Of a stretch of DNA of 64,000 nucleotides, positions 58,689-64,000 are shown piece after piece. The notes beneath the pieces are model-generated. The model saw nothing but the letters and a program-made list of their open reading frames with translations. It was not told the origin of the DNA and did no database searches. The DNA lies in NCBI RefSeq assembly GCF_049856295.1, contig NZ_JBNDMZ010000002.1, positions 248,001 to 312,000 on the forward strand. The letters run 5' to 3'. The stretch is from JB111 sp049856295 (GTDB taxonomy: Bacteria; Actinomycetota; Actinomycetes; Actinomycetales; Actinomycetaceae). The first letter of the stretch is position 1; each line of letters starts with the position of its first letter. The position numbers and the translations under genes were made by a program.

Positions 58689-61172
58689 TCAGCGGCGCAC
58701 ACCGAGGGTGTCGCTGCCGTCGCCGTTCCAGTCGCCGACGAAGACCTCGTCGCCGGAGCGGCCGTAGCGGACCTCCTGGTCGGCCCAGCCACCGGTGAGG
58801 GTGTTGGACATCAGGTAGAGGTTGCCGCGACGCGAGGCGAACGTGTCGTTGCCGTCGCCGTCCCAGTCACCGACCAGGACCTGGTCGTTGCCGCGACCGT
58901 AGGTGAACTCCGCGTCCGCCCAGCCCGTGGTGAGCGAGTTGGACACGAAGTACCTCGCGCCACGGCGCACGGCGAACGTGTCGGTGCCGTCGCCGTCGTA
59001 GTCGCCCACGAGGACCTGGTCGTTCGCACGGCCGTAGTCGAGCTCGGCGTCAGCCCACCCGCCGGTCAGCGAGTTGGTGAGGAAGTAGCTGTTGCCGCGG
59101 CGGACGGCGAAGGAGTCCACGCCATCCCCGTCCCAGTCACCGACCAGCACGGTGTCGCTCGCGCGGCCGTAGCTCAGCTCGATGTCCGCGTTGCCCCCAT
59201 AGAGGCTGTTGGACAGGAAGTAGGCGTTCCCGCGACGAACGGCGAGCGTGTCGCTGCCGTTGCCGTCCCAGTCGCCCACGAGGACCTCGTCGCCCGGACG
59301 ACCGAAGGAGAACTCGTGGTCGGCCCAGATGTCCCAGCCGTCGTTGAGATAGAACCCACGACCCGCAGTCGGCGGAACCGGCTCCGGCTCGGGCTCCGGC
59401 TCGGGCTCGCCGGCCTCCTGGCCGGTGAGGTACTCGAAGCCGGTGGTCACGAAGTCCTCGCCGTCGGCGGCCAGGTCGTACTCGAGCACGTAGTACGCGA
59501 CCGGGGCGTGCTGCTGCGCGGACGCGATGATGCCCGGCAGGTCCACCTCACCCTCACCGAGGTTGGTGAAGGTCGGACGCTCGTCGCCACCCAGACCGGT
59601 GGCGTCCTTGATGTGCAGGAGCTCGATGCGGTCGCCGTACTGCTCGATGAGAGCAGGGACGTCGATCCCCGCGTGAGCGGCCCAGGCCACGTCCAGCTCG
59701 AAGGTCACGAGGTCGGGGTCGGTCTCGGCCACGAGGATCTCCCAGGCCGACATCTCCACGCCGTCGTGCTCGTAGACGGTGGTGAACTCGCCGTCGTGGT
59801 TGTGCCCGAAGAACTTCCCGACACCCGCGTCCACCGAGCGCTGACCGAGGCGGTTCATCGCCTCCGCGGTGGCGATGGTGTCCTCGTAGCTGTCGATGCC
59901 CGGGGCGGCGAAGCCACCCGAGCCGACGTACTCCTGGCCCACGGTGGTCACGTAGTCGAGGGTCTCGTCGAAGGTCTCCTCGTCGGTGTTGTAGTGCGAC
60001 GACGGCACCCGCAGGCCCAGCTCGTCGGTCATGGCGCGGAACTCCTCGGCGCTGTAGTCACCGAACGTCCCGCCGAAGGGCTCGATGTTCTCGAACCCGA
60101 TCGATGCAAGGCGGCCGAGGACGGGCTCGAGGCCCGCGTCGCTCACCCACGGGATGAGGGAGAACATCTGGATCGAGACGTCCTCGACCGGGATGAGCTC
60201 CGGCTCCGGCTCCACCGGAGGCTCGGGCTCGCCTGCCTCCTGGCCGGTGAGGTACTCGAAGCCGGTGGTCACGAAGCTCTCGCCGTCGGCGGCCCGGTCG
60301 TACTCGAGCACGTAGTACGCGACCGGAGCGTGCTCCTGTGCCGATACCAGGATCTCTTGGAGCGGGACCTCGCCCTCGCCAAGGTTGGTGAAGACCGGAC
60401 GGCCCTCCCCGGCGATGTTGGTGGCGTCCTTGATGTGCAGGAGCTCGATGCGGTCGCCGTGCTCCTCGATGAGCGCCGGGACGTCGACGCCGGCGTGCGC
60501 GGCCCAGGCCACGTCCAGCTCGAAGGTGACGAGGTCGGGGTTGGTCTCCTCGACGAGGATCTCCCAGGCGGACATCATCTCGCCCTCGTGCTCGTACTGG
60601 GTCGTGAACTCGCCGTCGTGGTTGTGCCCGAAGAACTTCCCGATCCCGGCGTCCACGGACTGCTGGCCGAGGCGGTTCATCGTCTCGGCCGTGGCCAGCG
60701 TGTTCTCGTAGCTGTCGATGCCCGGGGCGGCGAAGCCACCCGAGCCGACGTACTCCTGACCCAGGGTCTCGACGAACTCCAGGGTCTCACCGAACGTGTC
60801 CTCGGCGTTGTTGTAGTGCGACGAGGGCACCCGCAGGCCGAGCCCGTCGGTCATGGCACGGAACTCCTCGGCCGTGTAGCCGTTGAAGTTCCCGCCGAAG
60901 GGCTCGATGTTCTCGAAGCCGATCTCTGCGAGACGGCCGAGCACCGGCTCCAGGCCGACCTCGCTCACCCAGGGTGTCAGGGAGAACATCTGGATCGACA
61001 CGTCCTCCACGGGGACGTGGATCTGTTCTGCCTGCGCCGGCTCCTCCGCCGGCTCGGCATCGCCCGGTGATGCGGCGGCGACGCCGATCCCCATCGGTAG
61101 CACGAGCGCGCCTGCGAGCGCTGCGCCCGCCGCTCTCGGCAGCCAACGGCTGCCTGGTCCTCGTCTGGTCAC
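58689..61172 (-). CDS. Secreted protein with two xylose-isomerase-like TIM barrels and repeat module
   Basis: An 827-aa exported protein. GTG 61172 is 3 nt after AAGGAGGAATC; signal peptide ~1-36. Two nearly identical sugar phosphate isomerase/epimerase domains occupy ~52-315 and ~330-590. Each has VEDVSIQMFSL, ENIEPFGG, VPSSHYN, GKFFGHNHDGEFTT, VTFELDVAWAAHAG and LLHIKDAT. Metal-ligand-like Glu, His and Asp are kept in both copies. A Pro/Glu linker leads to ~225 residues of DWDGxGxDT repeats ending DTLGVRR. Family barrels act on keto-sugars, including 3-keto-glycosides; an extracellular doubled form is unusual. Confidence 0.88.
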   Translation of the reverse strand: MTRRGPGSRWLPRAAGAALAGALVLPMGIGVAAASPGDAEPAEEPAQAEQIHVPVEDVSIQMFSLTPWVSEVGLEPVLGRLAEIGFENIEPFGGNFNGYTAEEFRAMTDGLGLRVPSSHYNNAEDTFGETLEFVETLGQEYVGSGGFAAPGIDSYENTLATAETMNRLGQQSVDAGIGKFFGHNHDGEFTTQYEHEGEMMSAWEILVEETNPDLVTFELDVAWAAHAGVDVPALIEEHGDRIELLHIKDATNIAGEGRPVFTNLGEGEVPLQEILVSAQEHAPVAYYVLEYDRAADGESFVTTGFEYLTGQEAGEPEPPVEPEPELIPVEDVSIQMFSLIPWVSDAGLEPVLGRLASIGFENIEPFGGTFGDYSAEEFRAMTDELGLRVPSSHYNTDEETFDETLDYVTTVGQEYVGSGGFAAPGIDSYEDTIATAEAMNRLGQRSVDAGVGKFFGHNHDGEFTTVYEHDGVEMSAWEILVAETDPDLVTFELDVAWAAHAGIDVPALIEQYGDRIELLHIKDATGLGGDERPTFTNLGEGEVDLPGIIASAQQHAPVAYYVLEYDLAADGEDFVTTGFEYLTGQEAGEPEPEPEPEPVPPTAGRGFYLNDGWDIWADHEFSFGRPGDEVLVGDWDGNGSDTLAVRRGNAYFLSNSLYGGNADIELSYGRASDTVLVGDWDGDGVDSFAVRRGNSYFLTNSLTGGWADAELDYGRANDQVLVGDYDGDGTDTFAVRRGARYFVSNSLTTGWADAEFTYGRGNDQVLVGDWDGDGNDTFASRRGNLYLMSNTLTGGWADQEVRYGRSGDEVFVGDWNGDGSDTLGVRR

Positions 61173-61413
61173 GATTCCTCCTTGAACTCGCACACCTGGT
61201 GCGTCGCGCGTGTCGACGCATGTTCCCGAGGGCGGCGGCCACTCCGCCTCACTGCCCTCGGCTGGTCCGCGGTACACCGTTGATGCCGGCTCCCCCTCGG
61301 GTTCGGTTCGCCGGTCCACCGTGGATTCACCCATCCAATCACCGACGGACCCAAAGGCGAAGGGGTTTCGATCAACCAAAAAAGAAGTGGTGAGCCAGAT
61401 CTCTGTCGACGCC
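61173..61413. promoter_or_regulatory. Leader region of the TIM-barrel gene
   Basis: TGCGTCG-N7-CGACGCA (61200-61220) is a perfect 7-bp-arm inverted repeat 28 nt before the start codon. GGTTTCGATCAACC (61364-61377) is a weak LacI-like palindrome. Neither is proven. Confidence 0.4.
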
Positions 61414-62253
61414 TCACACGCGAGGCATCGGCCATCGACCGTCGCTGCGGTACGCGATCTCCGCCAGACCGGACCGCGCTTGCTCGCCGTCGCTCGGACG
61501 GGGTTCGCCCACGGTGCCGGGGCCGTCGTCGTCGTTCTCCGCGATGCGCACGTTGCGGAACGAGACGTCGTCGCCGTCGCCGTGGTTCTGCAGCCCGATG
61601 TAGCCCGAGCTGAGGTCACGTGCCGGGTCGGTCGACTCGAACGAGTTGACGAGGACGTCGTTGAGGTAGACCTCGATGATCGGGTCGTCCACGACGATCT
61701 CGACCGCGTTCCACTCCCCCGGCGGGTTGAGCGCCTCGTCCCGGGTCTCCTCGTCGGCACCCTGGAACGTGTAGATGGCACCGGTGGTGCGGTCGCGCTC
61801 GTCGGTCGCGTCGATCTGGATCTCGTAGCCCTCGTTCACCGCGATCCACGGGTCGTCGGCCGGGTCCGGGAACCCGACGAACACGCCGGAGTTGTCGTCG
61901 CCCGCCATCATCCAGTCGAGCCGGAGGCTGTAGGACTCGAACTCCTCGGGGAACCACAGGAGACCCATCCCGCCGGTGGTGAGGGCGGTGCAGTCCTCCT
62001 GGAGCTCGACGCTGCCCGGGCCGGCCTGGTTCCAGGCGTCGAGGCTGGCCTGTGTGCCGTCGAACAGGGCCGTGTAGCCCTCCTCGACCTCGCCCGGCTC
62101 GCACACCGCGGGAGCCGGGGAGGCCGGCTCGCTCGACTCGTGATCCGGGTCCGTGCATGCGGCGCTGGATGCCAAGAGCACCACCAGAGCTCCGGCACGG
62201 GCAGTGTGGCCGGCCCGACGCCCGGGACGGCCGCCCGTCGATCGACCGTTCAC
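61414..62253 (-). CDS. DUF1080 lipoprotein (3-keto-disaccharide hydrolase family)
   Basis: A 279-aa lipoprotein. GTG 62253 follows GAGGGGGAC, and the lipobox ends ASSAAC (Cys33). The mature domain matches DUF1080: GYTALFDGTQASLDAWNQAG, GGMGLLWFPEEFESYSLRLD, NSGVFVGFPDPADDPW, GEWNAVEIVV and LSSGYIGLQNHGDGDDVSFR. This jelly-roll family binds or hydrolyses 3-keto-glycosides. It lies between two repeat-module proteins on the same strand, supporting one surface sugar-processing locus. Confidence 0.9.
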   Translation of the reverse strand: MNGRSTGGRPGRRAGHTARAGALVVLLASSAACTDPDHESSEPASPAPAVCEPGEVEEGYTALFDGTQASLDAWNQAGPGSVELQEDCTALTTGGMGLLWFPEEFESYSLRLDWMMAGDDNSGVFVGFPDPADDPWIAVNEGYEIQIDATDERDRTTGAIYTFQGADEETRDEALNPPGEWNAVEIVVDDPIIEVYLNDVLVNSFESTDPARDLSSGYIGLQNHGDGDDVSFRNVRIAENDDDGPGTVGEPRPSDGEQARSGLAEIAYRSDGRWPMPRV

Positions 62254-62403
62254 GAGTCCCCCTCCGTAGCCGCGTCCATACAATCACCGCGCGGACGGGA
62301 GCGACAGGCGTTCCACCCGAACGACAAGGAACGGGTGCGCAGCGTGGTCGGGGCTCGGCCACCGACCGAGCCCCGACACCCGTGGCACGGCCACGACGAC
62401 GAG

Positions 62404-62440
62404 GAGCGCTCCCCCACCCGTGACGGGTGGAGGAGCGCTC
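62404..62440 (-). terminator. Terminator hairpin GAGCGCTCC, second copy
   Basis: GAGCGCTCCcCCACCCG (62404-62420), loop TGA, and CGGGTGGaGGAGCGCTC (62424-62440) form a ~17-bp stem with one mismatch. It is downstream of the gene ending at 62536 and upstream of the DUF1080 gene. Confidence 0.8.
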
Positions 62441-62535
62441 GATGTGTGCCGGAGTGGGCTCCGGTCACTGGTGAGGTGGGCGTCCGCTCACCCGCGAGTC
62501 TGGCTCACGGGTGAGCGGACGTGTCCTCCCTGTCG

Positions 62536-64000
62536 TCAGCGGCGGATGCCGAGGGTGTCCTCGCCGTCGCCGTTCCAGTCACCGACGAACACCTCGTCAC
62601 CGGACCGGCCGTAGCGGACCTCGAGGTCCGCCCAACCACCGGTCAGGGTGTTGGACATCAGGTACAGGTTCCCGCGACGCGAGGCGAACGTGTCCGCCCC
62701 GTTGCCGTCCCAGTCACCCACGAGCACCTGGTCGTTCCCCCGACCGTAGGTGAACTCCGCGTCCGCCCAGCCACTGGCCAGGCTGTTGGACACGAAGTAC
62801 CGGGCCCCACGACGCACCGCGAACGTGTCCGTCCCGTCGCCGTCGTAGTCACCGACGAGGACCTGGTCGTTCGCACGGCCGTAGTCCAGCTCGGTCTCCG
62901 CATCCCCACCGGTGTGGCGGTTGGTGAGGAAGTAGCTGTTCCCGCGTCGGACGGCGAAGGAGTCCACGCCGTCGCCGTTCCAGTCACCCACGAGCACGGT
63001 GTCGCCGGAGCGGCCGAAGGTCAGCTCGATGTCCGCGTTGCCCCCGTAGAGGGAGTTGGACAGGAAGTAGGCGTTCCCGCGACGAACGGCGAGCGTGTCG
63101 CTGCCGTTGCCGTCCCAGTCGCCCACGAGGACCTGGTCGCCGGGGCGGCCGAAGCTGAACTCGTGGTCGGCCCAGATGTCCCAGCCGTCGTTGAGGTAGA
63201 ACCCACGACCCGGCGTCGGCGGGACCGGCTCCGGCTCGGGCTCCGGCGTGGTGCTGTCGTCGAAGGTGTGGCTCCACTCGGTGGTGGCATCCTCGGCCAG
63301 CTCGTACCCGTCGGCGGCGCGCGCCGTGACGGTCACGGTGCCCTCGCCGGGGTGCGTGCCCGCCTCGACGACCTCGTCGCCGACCAGATACTCCACGCCC
63401 TCGACCTCGGGAACCGTGAAGGTGTCCGCCTCGGTCCCGTCCTCGTCCGTGAACGTCACGTCCTCGGGAGTGACCACAGCCGGCGGCTCGGGGTCGTCCC
63501 CGACCACGGTGAAGTGGTCGAAGGTGACCGTGGTCGGCTCGGCCTGCTGCGCACCGAGCGCGTAGATGCCCGGGCCGGCGTCGCCGACCTGGTCGTTGGT
63601 CACCGCGCTGGGCAGGTCGGTCCAGTTCTCGCCGTCCGTCGAGTAGGCACCCGTGAAGGTGTCGCCGTCCCGGGTGAGGCGGACGTGGTACTGGTCTGCC
63701 AGCGGCAGGTCGGTGAGGTCGTCCTGCGGGTTCTGCACCTCACCGCCGACCTCGCTGCGGAGCTCGACCCGCAGCGGGGTGTCGCTGCCGTTGGTGGCGT
63801 AGACGGGGTCGATCTTGACGTAGTTGTCCTCGTCCCCGTAGACGATGATCCCGCCCTGCTGGTAGGCGCTGGCGAGATCCGCGCTGAACGTCGTCTCGAC
63901 CGTCCACTGGTCACCCGTCACGACCCGCGACCGCAGGATGTTCGGCACCGGCGAGTTGTCGGTCCCGTAGAAGTCCGTGTCGGTCGTGGTGACGTTGTAG
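62536..64000 (-). CDS. Secreted repeat-module protein, N-terminus beyond the window
   Basis: At least 488 codons, open to the window end. The visible N-terminal part (FYGTDNSPVPNILRS, then TFSADLASAYQQGGIIVYGD) is a DUF1349-like concanavalin domain, often the tail of secreted carbohydrate enzymes. An Ig-like segment (~EDVTFTDEDGTEADTFTVPE) and a PEPEPEPVPPTPGRGFYLN linker follow. Five or six DWDGxGxDT repeats end DTLGIRR. The GTG at 63948 is internal, as codons before it still fit the family, so the real start and main catalytic domain are unseen. Confidence 0.82.
   Translation of the reverse strand, partial: YNVTTTDTDFYGTDNSPVPNILRSRVVTGDQWTVETTFSADLASAYQQGGIIVYGDEDNYVKIDPVYATNGSDTPLRVELRSEVGGEVQNPQDDLTDLPLADQYHVRLTRDGDTFTGAYSTDGENWTDLPSAVTNDQVGDAGPGIYALGAQQAEPTTVTFDHFTVVGDDPEPPAVVTPEDVTFTDEDGTEADTFTVPEVEGVEYLVGDEVVEAGTHPGEGTVTVTARAADGYELAEDATTEWSHTFDDSTTPEPEPEPVPPTPGRGFYLNDGWDIWADHEFSFGRPGDQVLVGDWDGNGSDTLAVRRGNAYFLSNSLYGGNADIELTFGRSGDTVLVGDWNGDGVDSFAVRRGNSYFLTNRHTGGDAETELDYGRANDQVLVGDYDGDGTDTFAVRRGARYFVSNSLASGWADAEFTYGRGNDQVLVGDWDGNGADTFASRRGNLYLMSNTLTGGWADLEVRYGRSGDEVFVGDWNGDGEDTLGIRR

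Noticed and set aside
61364..61377. Second LacI operator upstream of the TIM-barrel gene
   Set aside because: Only 10 of 14 positions are symmetric and it lies far from the start, so it was left as a weak note.

Overview
The window is high-GC DNA from an actinobacterium. The evidence is a DUF881/Sbp/DUF881/garA/ftsR/DUF151/merR block, three DUF2510 surface proteins, a pst operon with a PHO-box-like site, many GTG and TTG starts, and several genes whose TANNNT -10 hexamer lies 6-7 nt before the start codon (probable leaderless mRNAs). Secreted proteins ending in DWDGDGSDT-type repeats fit Micrococcales such as Cellulomonas or Promicromonospora relatives, but genus is not decidable from sequence alone. 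I saw no rRNA, tRNA or CRISPR array.

Layout. 1-4.8 kb: pstSCAB phosphate uptake operon on the minus strand, ending in a winged-helix regulator whose receiver lacks the phospho-accepting Asp. 5-24.7 kb: metal-resistance island. It holds IS481-type debris, a copper operon (copZ, metal-binding membrane protein, copA, YHS protein, copB, csoR), an MFS pump with a divergent TetR, a two-component system, a CAP-domain secreted protein, a DUF305 lipoprotein, a TlpA/CcdA pair and CueP. It ends with an IS3-family element that truncates a probable DNA methyltransferase, and a DUF3644 gene. 24.8-25.8 kb: cmtR-cadD cadmium pair. 25.9-42.8 kb: mostly chromosomal core genes (DUF418, DUF4126, DUF881/Sbp/DUF881, garA, ftsR, DUF151, merR), then three DUF2510-type proteins, an Hsp70-like ATPase, a crcB pair joined by two nested minigenes, and an unknown 497-aa protein.

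43-50.5 kb: a 1228-aa secreted sugar-dehydrogenase-like protein behind a LacI-type operator, a dienelactone hydrolase, a short-chain fatty acid transporter gene with an apparent one-base frameshift, and a MarR regulator divergent from a small membrane protein. 50.75-57.25 kb: the most unusual region, two tandem cassettes sharing both end sequences. The first carries a recombinase trio (tyrosine integrase, small HTH protein, zinc-ribbon degenerate recombinase) and a 762-aa ATPase resembling RloC/PrrC anticodon nucleases, with a CxxC zinc hook. The second carries only one unknown 224-aa gene. 57.3-64 kb: a duplicated PCD-like/VOC protein, then secreted sugar-processing proteins (a doubled xylose-isomerase-like TIM barrel, a DUF1080 lipoprotein and a protein running off the window end).

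How it fits together. The copper genes cover cytosolic chaperoning and export (CopZ, CopA, CopB), extracytoplasmic binding (CueP, DUF305, the His-rich membrane protein), thiol redox (TlpA/CcdA) and sensing (CsoR, probably the two-component system). The secreted proteins at 16.5, 43.2, 58.7 and 62.5 kb share a C-terminal repeat module and look like a modular cell-surface set. The three from 43 kb on point to processing of oxidised (3-keto) sugars outside the cell. The 50.7-57.2 kb cassettes look like a mobile defence locus.
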